A DNA stretch of 64,000 nt from Massilia kyonggiensis (GCF_024756235.1 NZ_JANUGY010000001.1:744001-808000), one strand, 5' to 3'; shown: positions 1-8,618, numbered from the stretch's first letter. Notes: generated by a model from the sequence alone, not told the origin. Translations and numbers: made by a program.

Positions 1-711
1 CACGTTGGCCTTGACGCCCGGCTGGCCAAGCAGAACAGCCAGGGCCTGCCGACTTGGCCCGCCATCCAGCGTAAAAGAAGTGCCGTCGCTGAACTTGAGA
101 TCCCAGAAGATCACGCCACCGCCTTTTCCGGCAACGACACTGCGGCGAATTTCCCTCAAGCGATCAAGAGGATAGACCAGCTCGTGACCGTCGAACGTCC
201 GTTTTACCAGAATCGCATGGGCGGTCAGGATTTCGTAGCGGCGAATGAAGGGGAAGCAAAGCAGCAAGAAGAAGGCCGTACCGACCAGAAAACCCTGGCC
301 ATACTTCCCCGCGAGCGCGAGCTGGCCCTGTCTCCGCAATATCAGGTCTCTTTTGGGAAGCTTGAGCCAGGCCTCCCAGGCGTTGTAACACAGACAAAAT
401 AAAAACAGGTACCAGAAAATGGCGATAAATCCGATTGGAAAGTTCAGGAGAAACGCGCCGAACGCCATGTGATCGGTGGGAAAGTCGAGCAGCCCGAGTC
501 TCGGGATACTGCTCAGGTGGATGTACGTGCCTGGGCCGTGCGGAATGAGCCAGTGATTAGTCAGGCGTTGAAGACCGATAATGATCACCCATGACATGAC
601 CGAGAAAAGAAAGAAGATGGCAGGGCCTGAGATCAAAATGATCGCCAGCCTCCCGATCCGGCCAGGACGACTTTCTTTCAACCCTTTCGCGGTGACAGGC
701 GGCTGTTTCAT
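1..711 (-). CDS. Membrane protein of unknown function, 3' end beyond window
   Basis: Reading the minus strand from the ATG at 711 gives 237 uninterrupted residues that run off base 1, so the C-terminus is missing. Three hydrophobic segments are visible, at about residues 22-46, 80-110 and 138-155. They are followed by a soluble part containing VYPLDRLREI and FWDLKFSDGTSFTLD, which resembles the PH-like domains that follow membrane helices in other bacterial proteins; that comparison is inference. The ATG overlaps the stop of the LysR gene as ATGA, so the two are probably cotranslated. Base composition is near 50% GC, well below its neighbours, which suggests a recent arrival. I do not recognise a named family. 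Confidence 0.7.
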   Translation of the reverse strand, partial: MKQPPVTAKGLKESRPGRIGRLAIILISGPAIFFLFSVMSWVIIIGLQRLTNHWLIPHGPGTYIHLSSIPRLGLLDFPTDHMAFGAFLLNFPIGFIAIFWYLFLFCLCYNAWEAWLKLPKRDLILRRQGQLALAGKYGQGFLVGTAFFLLLCFPFIRRYEILTAHAILVKRTFDGHELVYPLDRLREIRRSVVAGKGGGVIFWDLKFSDGTSFTLDGGPSRQALAVLLGQPGVKANV

Positions 712-1631
712 TGGCCGCCCTGCCGCGCCAGCGCATCCAGCGGCGCGTCCATGTCCTGCATGAAGTCCCCCTCCGCGCGCCGCATATGCTCGACGAGAAA
801 ATCGACAAACGCCCGCGTGCGCGCCGCCAGATTCTTGCGGTTGGGGTAGCAGACGAATAACTCGGCCGGCGGGAATGTGGCGTGCGGCAGCACGACGCGC
901 AGCCGGCCATTCTTCACGTACCTGGCGAGCACCCACTCCGGGCCGATCAGGATGCCGTGCCCATCCAGCGCCCAGCCCAGCACAATGTCGCCGTCGTTGC
1001 TCGACAGCGCACCGCGCACCTTGACGGCCTCGCCGCCGTCGCCCTGGCGGTGCAGGATGCAGCGGTGGTCCGCCAGATCCGCCAGCGTCTGCGGCTCGCC
1101 GTGCTGCTGCAGATACCGCGGCGACGCGCACAGGAAGCGCCGGTTCGACAGCACGCGGCGCGCGGCCAGCCGTTTATCGGGCAGCGCGCCGAAGCGGATG
1201 GCGAGGTCGTAGCCGTTTTCCACGAGGTCGACCGGGCGGTCCGTCACGTCCAGCTGCACCTCGACCTGCGGATGGCGCTTGCAGAACGCGGAGACGATGG
1301 GTGCGATCGTCGTGCGGCCGAAACCGAGGCTCGCGTTCACGCGCAGCAGGCCGCGCGGCGCGGCACGATTGCTGGCGACCGCGTCTTCCATCTCGCGGAT
1401 GGCGGCCAGGATACGCGTCGCGTGCGCAAGATAGGTCTCGCCCTCGCTCGTCAAGGACAGCCGCCGCGTCGTGCGGTTGACGAGGCGGACGCCCAGCCGT
1501 GCCTCCATCTGCGCCAGGCGTTTCGTCGCGGCCGGCGGCGTGAGGTCGAGTGCGCGCGCGGCCGCGGCCAGCGAGCCGTGGCGGGCGACCAGCACGAAGA
1601 ATTCGAGTTCGGAAGCGCTATCGGTATTCAC
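708..1631 (-). CDS. LysR-family transcriptional regulator
   Basis: A 307-residue protein of normal LysR length. The N-terminal winged helix-turn-helix occupies about residues 8-66 (SLAAAARALDLTPPAATKRL is the helix-turn-helix region). It is followed by a linker helix and a periplasmic-binding-protein-like effector domain (about 92-295) beginning GLLRVNASLGFGR. The sequence style is that of the DmlR/YafC group found throughout Burkholderiales. The effector cannot be read from sequence. A T-N11-A palindrome lies just upstream (1647-1665), consistent with autoregulation. Its stop overlaps the start of a membrane gene, an unusual arrangement because LysR genes are usually divergent from their targets. 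A divergent target would be the secreted HEXXH protein at 1790. Confidence 0.93.
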   Translation of the reverse strand: MNTDSASELEFFVLVARHGSLAAAARALDLTPPAATKRLAQMEARLGVRLVNRTTRRLSLTSEGETYLAHATRILAAIREMEDAVASNRAAPRGLLRVNASLGFGRTTIAPIVSAFCKRHPQVEVQLDVTDRPVDLVENGYDLAIRFGALPDKRLAARRVLSNRRFLCASPRYLQQHGEPQTLADLADHRCILHRQGDGGEAVKVRGALSSNDGDIVLGWALDGHGILIGPEWVLARYVKNGRLRVVLPHATFPPAELFVCYPNRKNLAARTRAFVDFLVEHMRRAEGDFMQDMDAPLDALARQGGQ

Positions 1632-1646
1632 CAGGATTCAATAATC

Positions 1647-1665
1647 AATTCACATGTGGCGAATT
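1647..1665. promoter_or_regulatory. Putative LysR-type operator (T-N11-A)
   Basis: AATTC-ACATGTGGC-GAATT is a perfect inverted repeat with 5-bp arms and a 9-bp spacer. It contains the TTC-N9-GAA form of the LysR T-N11-A box. It lies 15 bp upstream of the lysR start, in the only gap between that gene and the divergent gene at 1790, so it could serve both promoters. Confidence 0.55.
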
Positions 1666-1789
1666 ATAGGAGCGTCCTGCGGACCGGCCCTGTACGCCTG
1701 GACAACAGGCGACGCGTCCCTATCCGAATAAGCAGTACTTACAGGCAATGTTATTGAGATAGCATGGCGTTTTCCCCTCCGGAGACGCC

Positions 1790-3418
1790 GTGAAGATTCC
1801 GCTGTCCGCCCTGCTGCTGGCCTGCGCGCCGGTCCTCGCCCATGCCGGCGCCACGGTCAAGGCCACCGTCACGATGCGCGATCCGGCCGCGGTCGAGGTC
1901 AGCTTCGCCATTCCGCCGGCGTGCACGGCGCTCGAATTCATCAAGGAAGACAGGCCGCCGGGCGCGCTGGCGCCCCTGCGCGAGGACTGGCGCGCGGCCG
2001 ACGACTGCACGGCGCTGGAAGGCGGGCGCATCGTCCGCAGGCAGGCCGCGTGCACGACCTTGCGCCTGCGCGTGCCCGCCACCACACGCAACGTGGACCG
2101 CATCTATCCGTGGGCCTCTCCCATCGAAAAGGGCCTGTTCGTGCATACGGACACCTATGCCGTCAAGGACACGTGCGGCGCGGTCGACTGGGCCTTCGAG
2201 GCGCCAAGTGGCACCGTCGTCGTGGATGGCGTCATGGCGGCGGAACGCGGTATCCACGCAGCAGGCGCTGTGGCGGACCACATGCCGGTCCTGCTGATCC
2301 AGGAACCGTTGCGAAGCATTCAAGGACGGCGCGTGCATGCCGACGCGCGCTTCGTGCCCCAGACGCTGCAACTGCTGGACGCCACCGTCGCCGGCGCAGG
2401 GCGCCAGCTTGCGCAGAACCTGCCCGGCATTCCGTTCACGGTACCGTTCACCGTCGCGTCGCCGGCGCAGTTTGGTTTTCATGGGGACGTGCCCAACCGG
2501 ACCGTGATGCGGCTGATGTTCCAGCAGGCGCCGGGACCGGACCAGGAAACCAGCCTGCACCGGTTGATTTCCCATGAAATGAGCCACCTGCTGCAGCCGA
2601 TGGACTGGAACGACGCCTGGCAGGCGGACGAGTCGACGATCCATGAAGGCGGCGCGGAATTCCTGCGCGTGGTGACGAGCACGCAGCTCGGCTGGCTCAG
2701 CCGCGCTGGGTTGAAGGATGCCCTGGGAGACGCGGTGAACGGCTGCGTCCTGGCCGCGGACGGCAAGCCGTGGCAGGGCATCCGCAACCGCGGCTGGGGC
2801 CCGCATCCCTACCAGTGCGGCCTGGCGTTCTATGCCATCGGCCTGTCCGCCGCGGGCACGGACAGCCCGCTGCTGCGCCTGCGCGACTACAACCGCAAGG
2901 CGAAGCAAGGCGAACGCACCGATTTCGCCCGCGACATCGAATGCGGCGCCGCGAAGGGTTGCACCCCGCGCTGGCTGCCGCGCCTGGCCGGCAGCGAACC
3001 GCTCGATGCGGTGCTGCTGGACTATGCGCGCCAGCCGGGCGCCCTGCTGCGCGTGACCGATACGTGGAGTCCGCCCCTGGCGAAGCTGCTGGCATTCCGC
3101 CATATTGAACAGTTGATGCGAGCGGACTGCGGCGGCGCCGTGAGCATGTATCAGGAGGACACCGGGCCGCGCATCGCGGACGGCCCGAAATGCGGTACGC
3201 TGCGCACCGATATGGTGGTCGTCAAGGCCGAAGGTTTGCCGCTGTTCGACGGCGGCGCCGCCGTGAAGGCATCGGTGGCAGCCTGCCGGGCAAACGGCAG
3301 GACGGTGCTCGGCCTGCGCGACGGCACCAGCGTGACGGTGGCGTGCGGCAGCGGCATCGGCCTGCCCGCGCACGTGTATGCGGTGAACGAAGCGCGCGCA
3401 GTGGCATTGCTCAGGTAA
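1790..3418 (+). CDS. Secreted HEXXH-type zinc metallopeptidase-like protein
   Basis: A 542-residue protein beginning with a clear signal peptide (MKIPLSALLLACAPVLAHAG, cleavage near residue 19), so periplasmic or secreted. A zinc-protease signature is visible: His262-Glu-Met-Ser-His266 (HEMSH), followed about 20 residues later by HEGGAE (Glu286/Glu290). This is the spacing of gluzincin peptidases such as the M1 and M61 clans, where a downstream Glu is the third zinc ligand. Many Cys residues (for example CGAVDWAF, CGLAFYAIG, CGAAKGC) suggest disulfides, as expected for an exported protein. I cannot assign a named family. The substrate is unknown and peptidase activity is inferred from the motif only. 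It stands alone, divergent from lysR. Confidence 0.75.
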   Translation: MKIPLSALLLACAPVLAHAGATVKATVTMRDPAAVEVSFAIPPACTALEFIKEDRPPGALAPLREDWRAADDCTALEGGRIVRRQAACTTLRLRVPATTRNVDRIYPWASPIEKGLFVHTDTYAVKDTCGAVDWAFEAPSGTVVVDGVMAAERGIHAAGAVADHMPVLLIQEPLRSIQGRRVHADARFVPQTLQLLDATVAGAGRQLAQNLPGIPFTVPFTVASPAQFGFHGDVPNRTVMRLMFQQAPGPDQETSLHRLISHEMSHLLQPMDWNDAWQADESTIHEGGAEFLRVVTSTQLGWLSRAGLKDALGDAVNGCVLAADGKPWQGIRNRGWGPHPYQCGLAFYAIGLSAAGTDSPLLRLRDYNRKAKQGERTDFARDIECGAAKGCTPRWLPRLAGSEPLDAVLLDYARQPGALLRVTDTWSPPLAKLLAFRHIEQLMRADCGGAVSMYQEDTGPRIADGPKCGTLRTDMVVVKAEGLPLFDGGAAVKASVAACRANGRTVLGLRDGTSVTVACGSGIGLPAHVYAVNEARAVALLR

Positions 3419-3426
3419 GCGTCCGC

Positions 3427-3445
3427 GTGGGCACGTGGTGCCCAC
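3427..3445. terminator. Hairpin between convergent genes
   Basis: GTGGGCAC-GTG-GTGCCCAC is a perfect 8-bp stem with a 3-nt loop, placed between the stop at 3418 and the convergent stop at 3456. No T-run follows on either strand, so it is a candidate bidirectional terminator or mRNA 3' stabiliser. Confidence 0.5.
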
Positions 3446-3455
3446 CCCTGCATCA

Positions 3456-3782
3456 TCAGCCGCCGCTCACGTCCGCATCCTCGCCGAGTTCGAACTCGCC
3501 GCGCGCGAACGCCTCCAGCACGGTCTGCGCCTGCTGCAGATGGTCTTCGGGGACGAGGATGCGCACCCCGCCCAGCGCAGGCGCCAGCAGCATATCCGTC
3601 TGCACGAGGTGGGCGTCGGCCAGCACGGCCGGGATGCCGGAGGCGACGAGGCAGCCCTGCACGAGGCTCGCTTCCAGCGGAATCAGGTAGCGCGCCACCT
3701 CCACCAGGTCGCGGCCCGGCAGGCGCGTCAGCTCGGGGACGCCGGTCAGCAGTCCGTCCAACGTATCGTTCGATGCTTGCAT
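3456..3782 (-). CDS. DUF2007-family putative signal-transducing protein
   Basis: A 108-residue protein. The core matches the small DUF2007 domain, a ferredoxin-like fold related to the PII superfamily whose function is unknown: LIPLEASLVQGCLVASGIPAVLADAHL, then GVRILVPEDHLQQAQTVLEAF. The pattern 'inherit position by copying between proteins, then a VRILVPEDHLQQA strand-helix' is typical. It begins 11 bp after the DUF445 gene and so is probably its operon partner, at the far end of the acyl-CoA operon. Confidence 0.75.
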   Translation of the reverse strand: MQASNDTLDGLLTGVPELTRLPGRDLVEVARYLIPLEASLVQGCLVASGIPAVLADAHLVQTDMLLAPALGGVRILVPEDHLQQAQTVLEAFARGEFELGEDADVSGG

Positions 3783-3793
3783 GACAGCTCCTT

Positions 3794-5074
3794 TTACGCC
3801 AGCGCGGACAACAGGTACAGCACGACGCCGATCAGGCCACCGACGATGGTGCCGTTGATGCGGATGTATTGCAAGTCCTTGCCGATGTTGATCTCGACCT
3901 GGTGCGACATCTCGCCACTATCCCAGTGTTTGACCGTGTCGGCGATGTGGCGCGTCAGGAAGCCGGCGAATTCCGGCGCCGCGCCGCGCGCGGCCAGTTC
4001 CAGGTTCTCGTTCAGCGCCGTACGCAGCACGGGATCCTCGGCGAGCGTCCTGCCGATCCACGTGCCCGTCGCGACGATCCGGCGCCGCAGCACGGAGTCT
4101 TCCTTGTGCAGGTCGGCCTTGATCCAGCCTTTCAGGTCGCCCCACAGCGAACCGATGTAGCCGTTCACGGCGGCGTCGCCGATCAGGTGGCGCTTGATGT
4201 CCTCACCCTTCTCGATGAACGACGGGTCGGTCTTCAGCCGTTCGATGAAGTCGTGCGTGAAGACGTCGAAGCGGCGCCGCAGCGGGTGGTCCGGCTCTTC
4301 GCTGACGCGCTTGAGGATGCCGGCCGCGAGCCGCACGGAGATATCGGCACCCTTGCGGCCGATGAGTTCCGACGGCAGCATCTTTTCCATCAACGCGTAC
4401 TCGTCGCGCAGCCAGTCGACGATGCCCTGCGCGATGAAATCCTGGGTCTCCGGGTTCGCCAGCAGGTTCGCCAATTGATCGATGCCTTCGTCGAGGATCT
4501 GCTGGTGGCGGCCGTCGCGCGTCAGGCTTTCCAGGATCGTGCCCGCCGTCTGTGACAGGTCGACGCTCTTGACCACGCCGTGCACCCCACGCCGGATGAA
4601 ATCCTGCACGGCCGCGTCCTCGATGACGTCGAGCGCGAAGCCGGCCACGCGCACGAGCGTATCGCCCAGGCGTTCCGTGTTCTCCGCCTTCGTCAGCCAG
4701 TCCGCGACCTTTTGCGCCGGGTCGTGGCGCTGGATCAGGCGCACGATCGAATCCGTGTCGAGGAATTTGTCGCGCACGAACGCGGCCAGGTTGTCCGCGA
4801 TGCGCTCCTTGTTGGCGGGGATGATCTCCGTGTGGCGCGACACGAACGGGATCGGGATCCGCTTGAACAGCGCCACGACGGCGAACCAGTCGGCCAGCGC
4901 GCCGACCATCGCCGCTTCGGCGAACGCCTTCAGCAGCCCGATCCACCAGTTGCCGGGCCAGCGGGCGGACAAAAGCAGCGCGACGACGAACAGCACGGCG
5001 GCGCCGACGAAAAAGCCCAGCGCCAGACGCTTGGACTGGCGCAGCTCGAGTTCCTTGTGAGGCATGGTGTCCAT
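3794..5074 (-). CDS. DUF445-family membrane protein (YjiN-like)
   Basis: A 426-residue protein of the DUF445 family. One N-terminal helix (LALGFFVGAAVLFVVALLLS) is followed by the family signature LKAFAEAAMVGALADWFAVVALF and then HTEIIPANKERIADNLAAFV. A long soluble helical region comes next, ending in a C-terminal membrane helix (GTIVGGLIGVVLYLLSAL). The same reading frame extends upstream, but the family starts at MDTMPHKELELRQSKR, so the ATG at 5074 is used. Its function is not established in any organism. It follows the racemase gene by 19 bp and precedes the DUF2007 gene by 11 bp. Confidence 0.88.
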   Translation of the reverse strand: MDTMPHKELELRQSKRLALGFFVGAAVLFVVALLLSARWPGNWWIGLLKAFAEAAMVGALADWFAVVALFKRIPIPFVSRHTEIIPANKERIADNLAAFVRDKFLDTDSIVRLIQRHDPAQKVADWLTKAENTERLGDTLVRVAGFALDVIEDAAVQDFIRRGVHGVVKSVDLSQTAGTILESLTRDGRHQQILDEGIDQLANLLANPETQDFIAQGIVDWLRDEYALMEKMLPSELIGRKGADISVRLAAGILKRVSEEPDHPLRRRFDVFTHDFIERLKTDPSFIEKGEDIKRHLIGDAAVNGYIGSLWGDLKGWIKADLHKEDSVLRRRIVATGTWIGRTLAEDPVLRTALNENLELAARGAAPEFAGFLTRHIADTVKHWDSGEMSHQVEINIGKDLQYIRINGTIVGGLIGVVLYLLSALA

Positions 5075-5093
5075 GCCGCCATCGTAGCCCAGC

Positions 5094-6245
5094 CTAGACG
5101 ATATTGTCGCGCCGCAGCGTGGCGATGGCGTCTTCCGTCCAGCCCCAGTCGGCCAGGATGGCGGTCCCGTCCTGCCCCGGCGCTGCGACCGGCCCGGCCT
5201 GGCCCGGCGTACGCGAAAAACGCGGCGCCGGCGCGGGCTGCGTGACGCCGTCGACGTCGACAAAGGTCTTGCGCACCGCGTTGTGCGGGTGGCGCGGGGC
5301 CTCGTCCATGTCGAGCACGGGCGCGAAGCACACGTCCGTGCCCTCCAGCAGCGCGCACCAGGCGTCGCGCGTGCGTGTCGCGAACAGCGCCGCGAATTTT
5401 TCCTTCAGCGCCGGCCAGTCGTCCCGGTCCCATTGCCGCGCGAACGCCGGATCGGACGCCCCTGTCAACGCCAGCAGCCGCGCGTAGAACTGCGGTTCGA
5501 TGGCGCCCACGGCGATGAACTTCCCGTCCGCGCACGCATACGAAGCATAGAACGGCGCGCCGCCGTCGAGGAAGTTCGCGCCGCGCGCGGCCGACCACGA
5601 GCCGTGCGCGCGCAAGCCGTACGTCATGGCGCCCAGCAGCGCGGCGCCGTCCGTCATCGCGGCGTCGACGACCTGCCCGCGGCCCGATATCCGCGCTTCC
5701 AGCATGGCGCAGACGACGCCGAACGCAAACATCATGCCGCCACCGCCGAAATCGCCGACGAGGTTCAAGGGCGGAGAAGGCGGCCGGTCGGCGTCGCCCA
5801 TCGCATGCAGCATGCCGGACAGCGCCACGTAGTTCAGGTCATGACCGGCCGCAGGCGCCAGCGGTCCGGTCTGGCCCCAGCCGGTCACACGGCCGTAGAC
5901 GAGCCGGGGATTCCGCTCCAGGCACAGGTCCGGACCGAGCCCCAGTCTCTCCATCACGCCGGGCCGGAAGCCTTCGACCAGCGCGTCGGCCTTCGTTACG
6001 AGGTCGAGCAGCAGCTGGCGCGCGCGCGGGTGCTTGACGTCCAGCGCGAGAGAACGCCGGCCGCGCGCCATCACGTCGTATTTCGTGCCCAGTGTCGGGT
6101 ACGGATTGGGCGCGTCCGGATCCGGCTTGCGGTCGATGCGGATCACGTCCGCCCCCATATCGGCCAGCATCATCGCGGCAAACGGGCATGGGCCGATGCC
6201 GACCATCTCGATCACGCGCAGCCCTGTCAAAGGTCCCTTGTTCAT
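5094..6245 (-). CDS. CaiB/BaiF CoA-transferase family, alpha-methylacyl-CoA racemase-like
   Basis: A 383-residue class III CoA-transferase-fold protein most like alpha-methylacyl-CoA racemase (AMACR/MCR). These enzymes interconvert (2R)- and (2S)-methylacyl-CoAs so that they can enter beta-oxidation. The residues known as catalytic in the mycobacterial enzyme are all visible: His135 and Asp136 in AGHDLNY, Asp165 in [10 protein letters not shown] and Glu250 in VGAIEPQFY. Racemase-type landmarks [12 protein letters not shown] and [10 protein letters not shown] are also present. The start ATG at 6245 shares one base with the stop of the upstream acyl-CoA dehydrogenase (TGATG), indicating tight coupling. 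The context with an acyl-CoA dehydrogenase and an SCP-x thiolase supports branched-chain acyl-CoA catabolism; the exact substrate is unknown. Confidence 0.88.
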   Translation of the reverse strand: MNKGPLTGLRVIEMVGIGPCPFAAMMLADMGADVIRIDRKPDPDAPNPYPTLGTKYDVMARGRRSLALDVKHPRARQLLLDLVTKADALVEGFRPGVMERLGLGPDLCLERNPRLVYGRVTGWGQTGPLAPAAGHDLNYVALSGMLHAMGDADRPPSPPLNLVGDFGGGGMMFAFGVVCAMLEARISGRGQVVDAAMTDGAALLGAMTYGLRAHGSWSAARGANFLDGGAPFYASYACADGKFIAVGAIEPQFYARLLALTGASDPAFARQWDRDDWPALKEKFAALFATRTRDAWCALLEGTDVCFAPVLDMDEAPRHPHNAVRKTFVDVDGVTQPAPAPRFSRTPGQAGPVAAPGQDGTAILADWGWTEDAIATLRRDNIV

Positions 6246-7366
6246 CACAGCGAGCGGGCGATGATTTCTTTCATGATCTCGTTCGCCCCGCCGTAGATGC
6301 GCTGCACGCGGGCGTCCAGGTACATCTGCGTGATGGGGTATTCGAGCATGTAGCCGTAGCCGCCGAACAGCTGCAGGCAGCGGTCGACGATCTTGCACTG
6401 CAGGTCCGTGATCCAGTACTTGGCCATCGACGCGCGCACCGTGTCCATCCGGCCGGCGACGAGGTCGTCGATGCAGCGGTCGATGAACACGCGCGCCACC
6501 GTCGCCTCGGTCTTGCACTCGGCCAGCACGAAGCGCGTGTTCTGCATGTCGATGAGGGCCTGGCCGAACGCGCGGCGCTCGCGCGCATGCGTGATCGTCA
6601 GGTCCAGCGCGCGCTCGATGCACGCGACGCCCGCCACGCCGACGATCGTGCGTTCGTACGGCAGCTCCGTCATCAACTGCGCGAAGCCGCGGCCTTCCTC
6701 GCCGCCCAGCACGTTCTGCAGCGGCACGATGGCGTCGTCGAAGAACAGCTCGCACGTGTCCTGGCCCTTCTGCCCCATCTTCTCGAGGATGCGGCCGACG
6801 CGGAAGCCCGGATTGTGCGCCGTCTCCAGCAACATCAGCGAGATGCCCTTCGACCCCGCGGCGGGATCGGTCTTGGCCACGACGAGGATCAGGTCGGCGA
6901 GATAGCCGTTCGAGATGAAGGTCTTGGACCCGTTCAGGCGGTAGCCCAGGTCCGTGCGCAAGGCGGTCGTACGGATGCCCTTCAGGTCGGAGCCGGCGCC
7001 CGGTTCGGACATCGCGATCGCGGCAATGAGGTCGCCGCTCGCGAGGCGCGGCAGGTATTTGTATTTCTGCTCTTCCGTGCCGTGGTTCAGCAGATAGTGC
7101 GCGACGATCGCGTGCACGTGCAGGCCGAACGCGGTGTCGCCGGCCAGCGCCAGTTCCTCGAACACGACGGCCTGGTGCGCGAACGTGCCGCCCGAGCCGC
7201 CGAAGTCGTCGGGCACGTCCGCGAGCAGCAGGCCGAGTTCGCCGGCCTTCTTCCACAGCGCGCGGTCCACGTGCTGCTGTTCGCGCCAGCGCTGCTGGTG
7301 CGGCACGACCTCCGCGGCCACGAAGCGGCGCACGGCCGCGCGGAAGGTGTCGATTTCCGTCGTCAT
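6245..7366 (-). CDS. Acyl-CoA dehydrogenase (FAD)
   Basis: A 373-residue flavoprotein of normal family length. It introduces the alpha,beta double bond in acyl-CoA and passes electrons to ETF. Signatures seen are [16 protein letters not shown] (substrate/FAD-binding segment), the FISNG motif, and near the C-terminus [22 protein letters not shown]. At the position where short-chain enzymes carry the catalytic Glu (IYEGT) this protein has IYGGANEI. The base is then probably Glu238 in ELPYERTIV, the long-chain/isovaleryl arrangement. Start: the ATG at 7366 has a good GAGGAA ribosome-binding site; an in-frame ATG 45 bp upstream lies inside the thiolase gene and is not favoured. It lies 10 bp after the thiolase gene. 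Confidence 0.93.
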   Translation of the reverse strand: MTTEIDTFRAAVRRFVAAEVVPHQQRWREQQHVDRALWKKAGELGLLLADVPDDFGGSGGTFAHQAVVFEELALAGDTAFGLHVHAIVAHYLLNHGTEEQKYKYLPRLASGDLIAAIAMSEPGAGSDLKGIRTTALRTDLGYRLNGSKTFISNGYLADLILVVAKTDPAAGSKGISLMLLETAHNPGFRVGRILEKMGQKGQDTCELFFDDAIVPLQNVLGGEEGRGFAQLMTELPYERTIVGVAGVACIERALDLTITHARERRAFGQALIDMQNTRFVLAECKTEATVARVFIDRCIDDLVAGRMDTVRASMAKYWITDLQCKIVDRCLQLFGGYGYMLEYPITQMYLDARVQRIYGGANEIMKEIIARSL

Positions 7367-7376
7367 CGCCGGTTCC

Positions 7377-8558
7377 TCACACCTGATACAACGTGACGAC
7401 GCAGGCGCCACCCAGGCCCAGGTTGTGCTGCAGCGCCGTGCGCGCGCCCTCGACCTGGCGCGCGCCCGCCGTGCCGCGCAACTGGTGCGTCAGCTCGAAG
7501 CACTGGGCGAGACCCGTCGCGCCGAGCGGGTGGCCCTTCGACAGCAGGCCGCCGGACGGATTCGTGACGACCTTGCCGCCATACGTGTTGTCGCCGTCGC
7601 GGATGAATTTGTCCGCGCCGCCTTCCGGACACAGACCCAGCGCCTCGTACGTGATCAACTCGTTGTGGGCGAAGCAGTCGTGCAGCTCGACGACGTCGAG
7701 GTCGTCCGGTCCGACGCCCGCCTGCTCGTAGACTTTACGTGCCGCTTCCCGGCTCATGTCGTAGCCGACGAGGCGCATCATGTCGTTCGAGTCGAACGTG
7801 CCGGGACGGTCCGTCGTCATCGCCTGCGCGGCGATGTGGACGTCGGCGCGCAGGCCGCGCTTCTTCGCAAACTCCTCGGACACCAGCACGGCCGCCGCGG
7901 CGCCGCACGTGGGCGGGCAGGCCATCAGCCGCGTCATCACGCCGGGCCAGATGGCGGGCGCGTCGAGCACGTCCTGCATGCTGACTTCCTTGCGGAACAG
8001 CGCCAGCGGGTTGTTCGCCGCATGGCGGCTGGCCTTGGCGCGGATGCGTGCGAACGCTTCCAGCGGCGTGCCGTATTTCTCCATGTGCGCGAGGCCGGCG
8101 CCGCCGAAGTAGCGCAGCGCGAGCGGGATCTCGGGCTTGCCGACGAGGCGGTCGGTGACGGCGTCGAAGTCGTCGAACGGCGCGGGACGGTCGGTGAACA
8201 CGGACGCCAGCGCGCCGGGACTCATCTGCTCGAAGCCCAGCACGAGCACGCAGTCGGCCGCGCCGCCCTGCACGGCCTGGCGCGCGAGGTAGAGCGCCGT
8301 GGAACCGGTCGAGCAGTTGTTGTTGACGTTGACGATCGGGATGCCCGTCATGCCCACGCCGTACAACGCCTTCTGGCCGCACGTGGAATCGCCGTAGACG
8401 TAGCCGGCATAGGCCTGCTCGACGTCCTCCCAGCCGATGCCCGCATCCTCCAGCGCGGCGCGCGCGGCCTGGGCTCCCATTGCGTGGTACGGGGCGCTCG
8501 CCCCCGGTTTGGCGAACGGGATCATCCCCACGCCGGTCACATGGACTTTGCGGCTCAT
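7377..8558 (-). CDS. Thiolase / lipid-transfer protein (SCP-x type)
   Basis: A 393-residue thiolase-fold protein of the SCP2/SCP-x branch, which cleaves 3-ketoacyl-CoAs, including alpha-methyl-branched and sterol side-chain substrates. Motifs are the nucleophile Cys82 in VNNNCSTGSTAL, VVELHDCFAHNELITYE around the active-site His, and the C-terminal GGLLSKGHPLGATG loop. Note that this branch has CSTG where degradative thiolases have a different context, and the SCP2 lipid-carrier domain itself is absent. It is the first gene of the operon, running from a promoter region that holds two TetR-type palindromes, and is divergent from the tetR gene at 8644. Confidence 0.9.
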   Translation of the reverse strand: MSRKVHVTGVGMIPFAKPGASAPYHAMGAQAARAALEDAGIGWEDVEQAYAGYVYGDSTCGQKALYGVGMTGIPIVNVNNNCSTGSTALYLARQAVQGGAADCVLVLGFEQMSPGALASVFTDRPAPFDDFDAVTDRLVGKPEIPLALRYFGGAGLAHMEKYGTPLEAFARIRAKASRHAANNPLALFRKEVSMQDVLDAPAIWPGVMTRLMACPPTCGAAAAVLVSEEFAKKRGLRADVHIAAQAMTTDRPGTFDSNDMMRLVGYDMSREAARKVYEQAGVGPDDLDVVELHDCFAHNELITYEALGLCPEGGADKFIRDGDNTYGGKVVTNPSGGLLSKGHPLGATGLAQCFELTHQLRGTAGARQVEGARTALQHNLGLGGACVVTLYQV

Positions 8559-8576
8559 CGTCGTCTCCTTGTTATT

Positions 8577-8590
8577 AGGTCAGCCGACCT
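8577..8590. promoter_or_regulatory. TetR-type operator copy 1
   Basis: AGGTC-AGCC-GACCT, a perfect inverted repeat with 5-bp arms. It sits 18 bp upstream of the thiolase start in the divergent intergenic region. The second copy is 28 bp away, centre to centre, and shares the 10-base core AGGTCAGNCGACCT apart from one spacer base. Confidence 0.75.
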
Positions 8591-8604
8591 ATCCGCACGA
8601 TTAT

Positions 8605-8618
8605 AGGTCAGTCGACCT
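8605..8618. promoter_or_regulatory. TetR-type operator copy 2
   Basis: AGGTC-AGTC-GACCT, the same palindrome as at 8577-8590 with one changed base in the spacer. It ends 25 bp before the tetR start codon. Two sites between the divergent genes fit repression of both the acyl-CoA operon and tetR itself. Confidence 0.75.

Noticed and set aside
1751..3445. A 564-codon minus-strand frame opposite the HEXXH protein.
   Set aside because: His/Ala/Arg-rich with no recognisable domain. The plus strand has a signal peptide and a zinc motif.
6246..7256. In-frame upstream extension of the CoA-transferase into the acyl-CoA dehydrogenase gene.
   Set aside because: The extension reads as Arg/Gly-rich nonsense in the wrong frame of a clear acyl-CoA dehydrogenase. 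The family start [11 protein letters not shown] lies at 6245.
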